Made by a program: the position numbers and the translations under genes
Shown: in pieces, positions 1-8,114 of the stretch
Position numbering within the stretch: position 1 is the first letter of the stretch
Layout: each line of letters starts with the position of its first letter
The notes under the pieces: generated by a model
Databases searched by the model: none
The model's input: the letters and a program-made list of their open reading frames with translations, nothing else
What the model was told of the DNA's origin: nothing
Source: UMGS902 sp045538895
Lineage (GTDB): Bacteria > Bacillota > Clostridia > Oscillospirales > CAG-272
Assembly: GCA_045538895.1 (NCBI GenBank)
Contig: JAZQEH010000023.1
Location: 1 to 18,422, forward strand
DNA: 18,422 nt
Reading direction: 5' to 3'

Positions 1-105
1 CCAAAGAAAAACTGTAAAATATTAATAAGTAGCCGTGGCTACAGACAATATTTTATTACAAAAAGGTTTGGAGGTGTCGGAACCTTTCCTTAAAAGGTTC
101 CGACG
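1..105 (+). repeat. Structured dispersed repeat, copy A (inverted partner at 18253-18358)
   Basis: This 105-bp stretch matches the reverse complement of 18253-18358 with only three differences: one 1-bp indel near base 23, one A/T substitution near base 55 and one C/T substitution at base 101. It holds two hairpins. The first is GTAGCC-GT-GGCTAC at about 32-45, inside AT-rich flanks that can pair partly. The second is a 12-bp perfect stem, GTCGGAACCTTT with AAAGGTTCCGAC, at 76-104. It has no coding potential and lies beyond the 3' end of the flavin-reductase gene. The match begins at base 1, so the element may extend to the left of the window. I infer a dispersed intergenic repeat; the family is not recognised. 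Confidence 0.85.
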
Positions 106-124
106 ATTATTTCCGTAAACTCAA

Positions 125-151
125 CAAAAAAGGAGTGCCGCAGCACTCCTT
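125..151 (-). terminator. Rho-independent terminator of the flavin-reductase gene
   Basis: Read on the minus strand, AAGGAGTGC and GCACTCCTT form a 9-bp stem with a 4-nt loop, followed directly by a T run. The TAA stop codon (152-150) overlaps the base of the stem, so translation ends inside the terminator. Confidence 0.8.
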
Positions 152-722
152 ATTTCTTCTTTTTCTTTTTTCTTGCACTGTCGCCAAAGCCCGAAAGCTT
201 TTTGCCAAGTGCAAAATATTCCCCATGTGCAAAAGCAATCAGGTTGGCTTTGCCCATATCCATTTTACCGTTTTTATCAAGCAGTTTTTCATCCACGTTT
301 GTCGCAAGTATATCCGCAAGCATCATTACGTGTGTGCCGAGGTCGTGGGTTTCCACAACTCTGCACTCAAGTGCAAGCGGACTCTCGCCGATTATCGGTG
401 CCGCAATCTGACTTGCCTGCTCCTTGGTAAAATTACATTTTTTAAACTTATCAACCTTGCGTCCCGTGTATATACCGCAATAATCAACACTTTTCACCAT
501 CTCCTGAGTGGTCAGATTAATCGCAAACTCGCCCGTTTTTTCGATAATTTCATAGCTGTAGCGGCTCTTGCGAAGCGAAATATAAGTTTTAGGCGGAATC
601 GTGTTCACAATGCCCGTCCATGCAACCGTAGCAATATTGCTTTTCTCCATATCACCCGATGTGATAAGCACCGCAGGGAGAGGTGCAAGCAATGCACCGC
701 CCTTCCAGACTTGTTTTGCCAT
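150..722 (-). CDS. Flavin reductase family protein (FMN-binding split barrel)
   Basis: The 190-aa product matches the flavin-reductase-like FMN-binding family (PF01613). The usual N-terminal run is visible: GALLAPLPAVLIT at about residues 9-21, ATVAWTGIVNTIPPKTYIS at 32-50 and RYSYEIIEKTGEFAINL at 54-70. Members bind FMN in a dimeric split beta-barrel and mostly act as small cytoplasmic flavin or NAD(P)H oxidoreductases; the true substrate cannot be told from sequence. Length is typical. The start is supported by AGAGG five bases upstream of ATG. Oddity: the protein ends in Arg followed by six lysines, encoded by a purine-only stretch (AAA/AAG) just before the stop. The gene stands alone, divergent from the zinc-ribbon gene at 814. 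Confidence 0.85.
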   Translation of the reverse strand: MAKQVWKGGALLAPLPAVLITSGDMEKSNIATVAWTGIVNTIPPKTYISLRKSRYSYEIIEKTGEFAINLTTQEMVKSVDYCGIYTGRKVDKFKKCNFTKEQASQIAAPIIGESPLALECRVVETHDLGTHVMMLADILATNVDEKLLDKNGKMDMGKANLIAFAHGEYFALGKKLSGFGDSARKKKKKK

Positions 723-761
723 AAATACCTCTGACTTTTCACAAAAATTTCAGAAAAAACA

Positions 762-791
762 TGCACATTCGCCTTTATTTTGTGTTAAAAT
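762..791 (+). promoter_or_regulatory. Candidate extended -10 promoter for the zinc-ribbon membrane gene
   Basis: TAAAAT at 786-791 is preceded by TGT, giving an extended -10 element. A weak -35 (TGCACA, 762-767) lies 18 bp upstream. The predicted transcript start near 798 would sit just before the AAGGG ribosome site at 799-803. Confidence 0.4.
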
Positions 792-813
792 AAGGGTGAA
801 GGGATGTGTACAC

Positions 814-1227
814 ATGTTTCGCAAATTGATAGACTCCATAAACCGATTTATGTACGGCCGTTACGGTGCTGACCAACTCTTTTATGCATCTATAATTATA
901 TTTTTTGTTTTGAGTGTTGTCAATAGATTTCTCACTACACCTATTATACTTATTGCTCAATATGCGATTTTTATATGGGCGGTATTCCGCTACCTTTCCA
1001 AAAACATCTACAAGCGACGTGAGGAAAACCGAAAATTTATGGGAATATGGGCTTCTGTGAAAAACTTTTTCTCATACATGCGTGACAAATTCCGTGACCG
1101 CAAGGTCTGCCGCTACCGCAAGTGCAAATACTGCCATGCAGCTTTGCGTTTGCCGATAAAAAAAGGCAGAAACTCTGTGCGTTGCCCACGTTGCGGTAAG
1201 AGTTTTAAAGTTAATATATGGATATAA
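814..1227 (+). CDS. Small membrane protein with C-terminal zinc ribbon
   Basis: The 137-aa product has two hydrophobic segments, about residues 21-38 and 42-60, a basic linker, and a C-terminal zinc ribbon with Cys104-x2-Cys107 and Cys124-x2-Cys127 (CKYC and CPRC). The N-terminal RFMYGRYGADQL run looks like an uncharacterised family common in clostridia, though this is from memory and not checked. The ATG at 814 is chosen because AAGGG at 799-803 is a suitable ribosome site; the open frame continues upstream to 601 but overlaps the divergent gene and has no better start. It may anchor a metal-binding domain on the cytoplasmic face; its role is unknown. It ends in a terminator shared with the convergent argF. 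Confidence 0.75.
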   Translation: MFRKLIDSINRFMYGRYGADQLFYASIIIFFVLSVVNRFLTTPIILIAQYAIFIWAVFRYLSKNIYKRREENRKFMGIWASVKNFFSYMRDKFRDRKVCRYRKCKYCHAALRLPIKKGRNSVRCPRCGKSFKVNIWI

Positions 1228-1259
1228 AAAATTCGCGATTAAAATCGCGAATTTTTTTA
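1226..1259. terminator. Bidirectional terminator between the zinc-ribbon gene and argF
   Basis: A 10-bp perfect stem (ATTCGCGATT at 1231-1240 with AATCGCGAAT at 1243-1252) is flanked by an A run on the left and a T run on the right, so it can stop transcription from either side. The TAA of the plus-strand gene and the TGA of argF (1262-1260) abut it. Confidence 0.85.
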
Positions 1260-2243
1260 TCACAGAGTAGCCGCCATAACAGCTTTGATTGTATGCATTC
1301 TATTTTCCGCTTCGTCAAATACGATTGAGCGACTGCTTTCAAACGCCTCATCGGTAACTTCCATGCAGGTTATGCCGAACTTTTCGTATATCTCCTTGCC
1401 GATTTTGGTCTTGAGGTCATGGAATGCAGGAAGGCAATGCATGAATACGCAATCGTCACCAGCATTTTCAAGCAGTTCCATTGTCACACGGTACGGAGAA
1501 AGCTCTTTGATACGCTCCTCCCAAACGCTATCAGGCTCACCCATAGATACCCACACGTCGGTATAAAGCACCTTTGCTCCCTTGGTAGCAACGGTTGTAT
1601 CCTCGCAAAACTCCAAAATCGCACCCGTTTCCTTTGCAATTTCCATGCACTCGGAAATAAGCTTTTCATCGGGGAAATACTTCTTCGGAGCGCAGGCAAC
1701 AAAGTGCATGCCCATCTTTGCACAGCCAACCATAAGTGAGTTACCCATGTTGTAACGTGCATCACCGAGGTACACAAGCTTTACTCCTTTAAGAGTTCCG
1801 AACTGCTCACGGATGGTGAGAAAATCGGCAAGAATCTGTGTGGGGTGGAACTCATTTGTGAGTCCGTTCCATACGGGAACGCCTGCATATGCCGCAAGCT
1901 CCTCAACGATTTCCTGACCGAAACCACGGTATTCGATACCGTCAAACATACGTCCAAGTACACGTGCGGTATCGGCAATGCTCTCCTTTTTGCCGATCTG
2001 CGAGCCTGTCGGCTCAAGATAAACAGGATGCATACCGAGGTCTGCCGCCGCAACCTCAAAGGCACAGCGTGTACGTGTGCTTGTCTTTTCAAACACAAGC
2101 GCTATGCTCTTGCCCTCGCAAAGGCGGTGGGGTACACCTGCCTTTTTCTTTGCTTTAAGCTCTGCCGCAAGGTCGAGGAGCCCCTCGATTTCAGTAGGAG
2201 AAAAATCAAGCAGTTTTAAAAAATGTTTACCCTTAAGATTCAT
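1260..2243 (-). CDS. argF: Ornithine carbamoyltransferase
   Basis: This cytoplasmic enzyme joins carbamoyl phosphate to ornithine to make citrulline. The 327-aa length is normal. The carbamoyl-phosphate loop STRTR is at residues 55-59, FHPTQ at 132-136, the ornithine-side SMGE loop at 233-236 and the catalytic HCLP motif at 269-272. It is the last gene of the arginine operon; its ATG lies 3 bp after the argD stop, and its AAAGGA ribosome site lies inside the argD 3' end, suggesting translational coupling. The biosynthetic (argF) role rather than the catabolic (arcB) one is inferred from the operon, since the two cannot be separated by these motifs. The carbamoyl-phosphate synthetase needed for its substrate is not in the window. 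Confidence 0.97.
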   Translation of the reverse strand: MNLKGKHFLKLLDFSPTEIEGLLDLAAELKAKKKAGVPHRLCEGKSIALVFEKTSTRTRCAFEVAAADLGMHPVYLEPTGSQIGKKESIADTARVLGRMFDGIEYRGFGQEIVEELAAYAGVPVWNGLTNEFHPTQILADFLTIREQFGTLKGVKLVYLGDARYNMGNSLMVGCAKMGMHFVACAPKKYFPDEKLISECMEIAKETGAILEFCEDTTVATKGAKVLYTDVWVSMGEPDSVWEERIKELSPYRVTMELLENAGDDCVFMHCLPAFHDLKTKIGKEIYEKFGITCMEVTDEAFESSRSIVFDEAENRMHTIKAVMAATL

Positions 2244-2246
2244 CTT

Positions 2247-3422
2247 TTATTCCTTTCCGCATACTTCTTTGATAACCTCTACCGCTTCTTTAAGAATATC
2301 CATGGGGATATTGAGTGCAGGAAGAAGCCTTACCTTGTCCTTTGCGGTGAGGCAAAGAACGCCACGCTCGTTACATTCTTTTACTATATCAGATGCCGCA
2401 CGCACGGGTTTTATGCCTATCATAAGTCCCATGCCGACTACTTTTTCAATTCCCTTTGCACCTCTCAACGCATTAAAAACATACTCACCCTTTTCTTTTA
2501 CCTCGGTGAGAAAACTTTCGTTAAGACGCTTTACAATGCTGATAGCGCCTGCACATGCGATTGGGTTGCCGCCAAACGTTGAACCGTGGTCGCCGTGACC
2601 GAGCACCGTAGCAACTTTTTCGTTCATCAGGCACGCACCTATGGGAAGTCCGCCGCCAAGACCTTTAGCGGTAGAAACAACGTCGGGTTTGATGCCATAG
2701 TTCATATACGCATACATTTCACCGGTGCGTCCGTTACCCGTCTGCACCTCGTCAACCATAAGCAGAATGCCATTTTCTTTCGCAAGTGCCGCAGTTTTCT
2801 GAACGAACTCCTTATCAAGCACGTTTACGCCGCCTTCGCCCTGAATGCACTCGATAAGAATTGCACAAACCTTGTTATTCTTAACCGTTTCACACATTGC
2901 TGCAAAATCGTTTGCAGGAGTATGCACAAAACCACCGGTAAGCGGCTTAAAAAGTTCGTGATAATGCTCCTGTCCGGTTGCCGCAAGAGTGGTAAGTGTG
3001 CGTCCGTGAAAACTGTTTTCAAGAGTAACTACGGTATAATAGTCGCTTCCCTTTTTATCGGCAGCGTATTTGCGTGCAATTTTAATTGCACACTCGTTTG
3101 CCTCTGCACCCGAATTGCCGAAAAACACTTTCGACATGCCGCTTTTTTCGCAAAGCAGCTCTGCAAGTGCTCCGCAAGGCTCGGTGTAGTAGAGGTTTGA
3201 CGTATGCTGAACCTTACCGAGCTGAGATGTAACCGCCTCTACCCACATATCGTCTGCGGTGCCGAAAGCGGTGACTCCAATGCCACTGCCCATGTCAATG
3301 TAACGCTTGCCGTCCTCGTCAAAAAGCTCGCTGCCCTTGCCATGAGTTATAGCAACATCAAAACGTGCATACGTATCAGCAACGTATGCTTTATCACGTG
3401 CCTTGATTTCACTCATCGTCAT
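2247..3422 (-). CDS. argD: Acetylornithine aminotransferase
   Basis: This class-III PLP aminotransferase converts N-acetylglutamate semialdehyde to N-acetylornithine with glutamate as amino donor. In the 391-aa product, NSGAEANE is at about 103-110, FHGRT at 138-142, the PLP-contacting VDEVQTG at 223-229, and the PLP lysine at about 253 in STAKGLGGGLPIG. The open frame extends to 3506, but those residues overlap argB and do not resemble the family. I chose ATG 3422 (MTMSEIKARD); ATG 3416, two codons later, is equally possible. Either start overlaps the argB 3' end, by 14 or 8 bp. The ribosome site (GAAAG) is weak, so coupling to argB translation is likely. Confidence 0.95.
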   Translation of the reverse strand: MTMSEIKARDKAYVADTYARFDVAITHGKGSELFDEDGKRYIDMGSGIGVTAFGTADDMWVEAVTSQLGKVQHTSNLYYTEPCGALAELLCEKSGMSKVFFGNSGAEANECAIKIARKYAADKKGSDYYTVVTLENSFHGRTLTTLAATGQEHYHELFKPLTGGFVHTPANDFAAMCETVKNNKVCAILIECIQGEGGVNVLDKEFVQKTAALAKENGILLMVDEVQTGNGRTGEMYAYMNYGIKPDVVSTAKGLGGGLPIGACLMNEKVATVLGHGDHGSTFGGNPIACAGAISIVKRLNESFLTEVKEKGEYVFNALRGAKGIEKVVGMGLMIGIKPVRAASDIVKECNERGVLCLTAKDKVRLLPALNIPMDILKEAVEVIKEVCGKE

Positions 3423-4299
3423 CGCTCGCTTTCTGTGTATGGCTTGTAACCATTGTACCTGCACCCTCATCGGTAAGAAGCTCCATGAGAATGGAATGAG
3501 GCACACGGCCGTCCATTATAATTACGTTGTCAACACCGTGGTTAATAGCCTCGATGCAGCACTCAACCTTTGGAATCATGCCGCCCGAAATAATGCCCTC
3601 TTTGCGAAGCTCTGCCGCATCAGCTACAGACACAACGGGGATAAGGGTTTCGGGATCATCCTTATCACGGAGGATGCCTGCGATATCGGTCATCATGATA
3701 AGACGCTCGGCTTCAAGCGCACCTGCAATATGTGCTGCGGCAGTATCGCCGTTTATGTTATAGGTATTGCCCTCTTTGTCGCAACCAACAGTTGAAATAA
3801 CAGGTATATATCCCTTTTCAAGCAGGTCGGTAACCGCCTCGATATTGATTTTTTTGATTTCGCCAACGTATCCGAGTCGCTCATCCTTGAAATCGGCAAC
3901 GATAAGCTGACCGTCCATGCCGCTTATGCCCATCGCCTTGCCACCCTTGGTTTCAAGCAGATTTACAAGTGTCTTGTTAACCTTGCCGGCAAGCACCATC
4001 TGAACGATGTCAACGGTTTCCTTATCGGTAACGCGAAGACCGTCTACAAACTCCGCCTTTTTGCCAAGCCTTGTCATAAGGTCATTTATCTCAGGGCCGC
4101 CGCCGTGAACAAGCACAACCTTGACGCCGATAAGCCAGAGAAGCACAATGTCCTCCATAACCTGCTGCTTGAGCCCCTCGTCTATCATCGCATTGCCGCC
4201 GTATTTGATTACGACAATTTTTCCTGTGTATCTCTTTATATACGGAAGTGCGGCGGTAAGCACCTCGGCACGTTCCGCATTTGAAAATGCATTATGCAT
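3409..4299 (-). CDS. argB: N-acetylglutamate kinase
   Basis: It phosphorylates N-acetylglutamate, the second step of the pathway. The 296-aa product is an amino-acid-kinase fold: IKYGGNAM at 31-38, VHGGGPEIND at 64-73, NINGD at 181-185 and SGGMIPK at 238-244. About 25 residues precede the first strand (NAFSNAERAEVLTAALPYI), matching the N-terminal helix found in arginine-inhibited hexameric kinases, so feedback inhibition by arginine is likely. That is expected where ArgJ recycles acetyl groups, because the kinase then becomes the control point. The start is supported by AAAGGA 8 bp upstream. A hairpin lies in the 76-bp gap after argJ. Confidence 0.97.
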   Translation of the reverse strand: MHNAFSNAERAEVLTAALPYIKRYTGKIVVIKYGGNAMIDEGLKQQVMEDIVLLWLIGVKVVLVHGGGPEINDLMTRLGKKAEFVDGLRVTDKETVDIVQMVLAGKVNKTLVNLLETKGGKAMGISGMDGQLIVADFKDERLGYVGEIKKINIEAVTDLLEKGYIPVISTVGCDKEGNTYNINGDTAAAHIAGALEAERLIMMTDIAGILRDKDDPETLIPVVSVADAAELRKEGIISGGMIPKVECCIEAINHGVDNVIIMDGRVPHSILMELLTDEGAGTMVTSHTQKASDDDE

Positions 4300-4324
4300 G
4301 ATAAAATCCTTTCTTGTATACGAG

Positions 4325-4349
4325 AAACCCTTTTGTACACAAAAGGTTT
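4325..4349 (-). repeat. Intercistronic hairpin between argJ and argB
   Basis: AAACC(C)TTTTGT and ACAAAAGGTTT pair over 11 bp with one bulged C and a 2-nt loop. On the minus strand it sits between the argJ stop and the argB ribosome site. It shares the 11-mer ACGAGAAACCC with the hairpin before argJ at 5613-5646, pointing to a common repeat origin. A role in mRNA stability or partial termination is a guess. Confidence 0.6.
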
Positions 4350-4375
4350 TCCCAAGTAAATCGAACGCCCTTCGT

Positions 4376-5590
4376 TTACGTTCTGTAATCTCCGTTTATC
4401 TTAACGTAATCGTAGGTGAGGTCGCAGCCCCAGGCAGTGGCATTTGCATCGCCGTCACCTAAAGTGATATTTATTTCTATCTCTTTTTCGAGGAGAATTT
4501 CCTTTGCCTTCTCCTCGGAGAAATCAATGCCTGCACCGTTTACGCAAACTGTGATTTCTCCCTTTACGCTCTTGAACGTCACGCCAACCTTATTCACGTC
4601 AACGTCTGCACTGCTATAGCCGATTGCACAAAGCACACGTCCCCAGTTTGCATCGGCACCGAACATTGCTGCCTTGAGAAGGCTTGAACAGATAACGCTC
4701 TTTGCAACGGTCTTTGCATCAGCTATTGTCTTTGCTCCTGTAACGTTACATTCAAGCAGCTTTGTCGCACCCTCACCGTCGCCTGCAATCATACGGCAAA
4801 GATAAACCGTAACGGTGTTAAGTGCTTTCATAAACGTAGCAAAATCCTCGCCGTCCTCGGTAATGCACTCGTTGCCTGCCATGCCGTTTGCAAGTACGCT
4901 CACCATGTCGTTTGTAGACGTATCACCGTCAACGCTGACCATGTTAAAGGTATCTGCGATATCGCTTGAAAGTGCTTTCTGAAGCATTGCGGGAGAAATT
5001 GCAACGTCGGTTGTGATAAATACAAGCATGGTTGCCATGTTGGGATGGATCATACCGCTACCCTTGGCAATACCGCCGATTTGGCAGGTCTTGCCGCCTA
5101 CCTCAAACTCAACGGCAACCTCTTTTTTAACGGTGTCGGTAGTCATAATACCCTCTGCTGCCGCATCGCTGCCATCTTCGGAAAGCGTCTTTGCAACCGC
5201 AGGAATACCGCTTTCAAACGGTACTATAGAGAGAGGCTGACCGATAACACCTGTTGAAGCAACAACAACGTCACTCTTATCAATACCGAGTGTATCTGCG
5301 GCGATAGCGCACATTTTTTCGGCGATCTCAATGCCGTCAGCATTGCAGGTGTTTGCGTTGCCGCTATTGCAGATAACCGCCTGCGCATATCCGTCTGCGA
5401 TGTTGTTTTTAGTAACTGTCAAAGGTGCACCCTTGACAAGATTGGTTGTATAAACCGCCGCAGCACTTGCCTTAACCTCACTTAAAATCATTGCAAGGTC
5501 ACGCTTGGTACGGTTTTTACGTACACCGCAGTGCACACCGCCTGCCTTAAATCCTTTTGCGGCACATACGCCACCTGAAACTATTTTCAT
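4376..5590 (-). CDS. argJ: Bifunctional glutamate N-acetyltransferase / amino-acid acetyltransferase
   Basis: ArgJ moves the acetyl group from N-acetylornithine to glutamate, closing the acetyl cycle; many members also use acetyl-CoA. The 404-aa length is typical. The self-cleavage site is plain: KGSGMIHPNMATML at about 176-189, with Thr187 as the expected nucleophile that splits the precursor into alpha and beta chains between Ala186 and Thr187. An NSGNANTC run is at about 75-82 and STNDMV lies in the beta chain. With no argA-type synthase in the operon, it may also supply the first step, but whether it is mono- or bifunctional cannot be read from sequence. AAAGGA lies 8 bp before ATG. Confidence 0.97.
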   Translation of the reverse strand: MKIVSGGVCAAKGFKAGGVHCGVRKNRTKRDLAMILSEVKASAAAVYTTNLVKGAPLTVTKNNIADGYAQAVICNSGNANTCNADGIEIAEKMCAIAADTLGIDKSDVVVASTGVIGQPLSIVPFESGIPAVAKTLSEDGSDAAAEGIMTTDTVKKEVAVEFEVGGKTCQIGGIAKGSGMIHPNMATMLVFITTDVAISPAMLQKALSSDIADTFNMVSVDGDTSTNDMVSVLANGMAGNECITEDGEDFATFMKALNTVTVYLCRMIAGDGEGATKLLECNVTGAKTIADAKTVAKSVICSSLLKAAMFGADANWGRVLCAIGYSSADVDVNKVGVTFKSVKGEITVCVNGAGIDFSEEKAKEILLEKEIEINITLGDGDANATAWGCDLTYDYVKINGDYRT

Positions 5591-5612
5591 AGCAAAAATC
5601 CTTTCTAAACGT

Positions 5613-5646
5613 ACGAGAAACCCTTTTTATAAAAAGTGTTTCTCGT
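5613..5646 (-). repeat. Long hairpin just upstream of argJ
   Basis: ACGAGAAACCCTTTTT and AAAAAGTGTTTCTCGT pair over 16 positions with a single mismatch and a 2-nt gap. On the minus strand it ends 22 bp before the argJ ATG, next to its ribosome site. The same ACGAGAAACCC block recurs in the hairpin before argB. Confidence 0.7.
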
Positions 5647-5694
5647 GCTCTTCCCAAAAATTTCTGAAAAGTATACTCCATAACCATTTACTTT

Positions 5695-5742
5695 TTCAAA
5701 AGTTTTTGAAGGGTGCAGGGAAACTTTTTACAAAAAGTTTCC
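5695..5742 (-). repeat. Two hairpins just after argC
   Basis: A 7-bp stem (TTCAAAA with TTTTGAA, 5695-5710) is next to an 11-bp perfect stem (GGAAACTTTTT with AAAAAGTTTCC, 5719-5742), which begins 5 bp after the argC stop on the minus strand. Together with the hairpin at 5613 they fill most of the 157-bp argC-argJ gap. The downstream genes have no evident promoter of their own, so these may act as a partial terminator or an mRNA-protecting structure; that is inference. Confidence 0.6.
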
Positions 5743-5747
5743 TTGCT

Positions 5748-6671
5748 CTAAACCACAAGTCCTGTTGTTTCGTCAACGCCTAAAGCGATGTTCATATTCT
5801 GTATAGCGGCACCGCTTGCGCCCTTGCCGAGGTTATCGTAGCGTGCAACAAGCAATACTCTTTCGCCGTTACCGCAAACCGTAATCTGCATATCGTCACG
5901 GCCTGCAAAAGCATTTGCACTGACAAAGCCGTTCTCGTCGGCAACGTCTACAAACTTAACAAGCCCATTCTTATAATAGGACTTATAAACCGATGCCACC
6001 TCATCAATGCTTGCACCGAGTGTTTTTGCGTGTACGGGAACGGTAACCTCCATACCCGAATAAAAAGGTGCAACTATGGGGCAAAAGATTGGCGGAATAT
6101 CCATACCGCAAATCTTTACCATTTCTTTTAAATGCTTATGCTGTTGAGTAAGTCCGTACATACGGGGAGCGTCAAGCAAAGCGTTTCTGTCCTTATCCTC
6201 ATATTCGGCAATCATCTTCTTGCCGCCGCCCGAATAACCCGTAAGCGAAAAGCAAGAAAGATTTACGTTTTTCTTAATCATACCTGCACGCATAAGCGGC
6301 TCGACAAGTGCGATAAATCCGCTTGCGTGGCAACCGGGATTTGCAATCAGCTTTGCATTGGAAATTCTCTTTCTTCTGCCGTAAAGCTCTGCAAAGCCGT
6401 ACTCCCATCCTTCTACGGTGCGATGTGCGGTTGAAGTGTCAATAATAACGGTATTCCCGCCCTCTGCAAGTGCAACCGCTTCACGTGCTGCATCATCGGG
6501 GAGGCAAAGGAACGCAACGTCTGCCGCATGGAGTGCTTCTTTTCTCGCTTTTGCATCCTTGCGTACTTCCTCCGCAAGTGTAATCAACTCTATATCGCTT
6601 CGGCTTGCAAGTCGCTCATGGATACGGAGTCCCGTTGTACCTGCACTGCCATCAATAAATACCTTTGTCAT
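5748..6671 (-). CDS. argC: N-acetyl-gamma-glutamyl-phosphate reductase, short (type 2) form
   Basis: It reduces N-acetylglutamyl phosphate to the semialdehyde with NADPH, the step after ArgB. The 307-aa length and the start (TKVFIDGSAGTTG, nucleotide-binding loop at about 8-14) fit the shorter type-2 ArgC group rather than the roughly 345-aa type 1. The catalytic cysteine is Cys114 in NPGCHASGF (111-119), and GYSGGGKK lies near 167-174. The start codon overlaps the argH stop as ATGA (6668-6671), so the two are translationally coupled. The stop is TAG. Confidence 0.95.
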   Translation of the reverse strand: MTKVFIDGSAGTTGLRIHERLASRSDIELITLAEEVRKDAKARKEALHAADVAFLCLPDDAAREAVALAEGGNTVIIDTSTAHRTVEGWEYGFAELYGRRKRISNAKLIANPGCHASGFIALVEPLMRAGMIKKNVNLSCFSLTGYSGGGKKMIAEYEDKDRNALLDAPRMYGLTQQHKHLKEMVKICGMDIPPIFCPIVAPFYSGMEVTVPVHAKTLGASIDEVASVYKSYYKNGLVKFVDVADENGFVSANAFAGRDDMQITVCGNGERVLLVARYDNLGKGASGAAIQNMNIALGVDETTGLVV

Positions 6672-8044
6672 TTCTTCAAAGCTTCCTTTACAAACTCAAT
6701 CTGTGCCATAACCGATGACGGTGATGTGCCGCCCTCGCTGATACGTTTTTCTACGCATGTGAGAAGGTCGATTTCGCCATAGAGATCATTTTCAAAAATC
6801 GGCGAAAACTCTTTATACTCATCAAGTGTCAGGTCCTCAAGCACCTTGTTCTCTGCAATGCACTTCGCTACAAGCTGTCCCGAAAGCTTATATGCACTGC
6901 GGAAAGGCAGCCCTTTTTTAACAAGATAATCCGCGAGGTCGGTGGCATTGATAAAGCCCTTTTGTGCTGCCGCTTTCATGTTGTCGGGCAGCACTGTCAT
7001 TGTAGCAATCATACCGGTGAAAACAGGCAAGCACATCTTTACGGTATCACACGCATCAAACACACCCTCCTTGTCCCCCTGCATATCCTTGTTATATGCA
7101 AGCGGAAGACCTTTGAGCGTTGTGAGCATTCCTAAAAGGTCGCCGTAAACACGTCCTGTCTTGCCTCTCACAAGCTCTGCCATATCAGAATTTTTCTTCT
7201 GCGGCATGATTGAGGAGCCTGTGGTATATGCATTTGAAAGCTCAACAAATTTGAACTCCCAACTTGTCCATAGAATAATCTCTTCGGCAAAACGTGAAAG
7301 GTGCATCATAAGCATCGAAAGCGACGAAAGCATTTCCACAACAAAATCTCTGTCCGAAACTCCGTCAAGCGAGTTCATTGCAATAGAATCAAAACCAAGT
7401 TTCTCCGCCTCAAAGCGGCGGTCGGTGTTGTAGGTGGTGCCCGCCAATGCACAGCAACCGATGGGCGAGACGTTCATACGCTTTCTTGTATCCTTAAGTC
7501 TGTCAAGGTCACGGAGCAGCATCATTGCGTATGCCATCAAGTGATGACCGAATACGACAGGCTGCGCTCTCTGAAGATGCGTATACCCCGGCATAATGGT
7601 AGCCTTATGCTCCTCTGCCTTTTCGCAAAGCACCTCTAAAAGCTCACGGATATAGCTGCTTATTGTATCGACTTCGCCACGCAGATACATACGCATATCA
7701 AGTGCAACCTGATCGTTGCGGCTGCGTGCGGTATGAAGCTTTTTGCCTATATCACCGTATCTCTCTGTCAGAACCTGCTCAACGAACATGTGAATGTCCT
7801 CGCAGGACATATCAATCTTAAGAGTACCGTCTTCTATATCTGCAAGTATCTGCGAAAGATGCTCTATAAGCTGCTCTGCCTCGGCATTTGTTATGATTCC
7901 CATTTTGCCGAGCATTGCAGCATGAGCCATACTGCCCGTGATATCCTCTTTGTACATGCGACTGTCGAAATGAATCGACGCATTAAAGTCATCGGCTAAA
8001 CTGTCGGTTACACCGTCGGTTCTGCCTGCCCACATTTTTGCCAT
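6668..8044 (-). CDS. argH: Argininosuccinate lyase
   Basis: This last enzyme of the pathway splits argininosuccinate to arginine and fumarate. The 458-aa product belongs to the fumarase/aspartase superfamily. ARSRNDQ is at 106-112, GYTHLQRAQP with the catalytic-region His at 153-162, and the flexible signature loop GSSIMPQKKN at 276-285, whose serine is the likely catalytic base. GAAAGGAT lies just upstream of ATG. It follows argG after a 75-bp gap filled by a strong hairpin. Confidence 0.97.
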   Translation of the reverse strand: MAKMWAGRTDGVTDSLADDFNASIHFDSRMYKEDITGSMAHAAMLGKMGIITNAEAEQLIEHLSQILADIEDGTLKIDMSCEDIHMFVEQVLTERYGDIGKKLHTARSRNDQVALDMRMYLRGEVDTISSYIRELLEVLCEKAEEHKATIMPGYTHLQRAQPVVFGHHLMAYAMMLLRDLDRLKDTRKRMNVSPIGCCALAGTTYNTDRRFEAEKLGFDSIAMNSLDGVSDRDFVVEMLSSLSMLMMHLSRFAEEIILWTSWEFKFVELSNAYTTGSSIMPQKKNSDMAELVRGKTGRVYGDLLGMLTTLKGLPLAYNKDMQGDKEGVFDACDTVKMCLPVFTGMIATMTVLPDNMKAAAQKGFINATDLADYLVKKGLPFRSAYKLSGQLVAKCIAENKVLEDLTLDEYKEFSPIFENDLYGEIDLLTCVEKRISEGGTSPSSVMAQIEFVKEALKK

Positions 8045-8077
8045 TGTTTTATCCTTTCGGGAAACTTTAAAAATGAA

Positions 8078-8114
8078 ATATTGTCAAGCACCTCGTTGAG
8101 GTGCTTGACAATAT
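8078..8114 (-). repeat. Perfect 17-bp hairpin between argG and argH
   Basis: ATATTGTCAAGCACCTC (8078-8094) and its exact complement (8098-8114) are separated by 3 nt. It starts 5 bp after the argG stop. On the minus strand it is followed by TTCATTTTTAAA, a broken T run. It may be a leaky terminator or an mRNA stabiliser that sets argG apart from the other six genes, since argH has no promoter that I can see. Confidence 0.75.

Noticed and set aside
601..813. N-terminal extension of the zinc-ribbon gene to 601
   Set aside because: It would overlap the divergent flavin-reductase gene by over 100 bp and has no ribosome site; AAGGG supports ATG 814.
3423..3506. N-terminal extension of argD to 3506
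   Set aside because: The extra 28 residues overlap argB and look unlike ArgD; starts at 3422 or 3416 fit the family.
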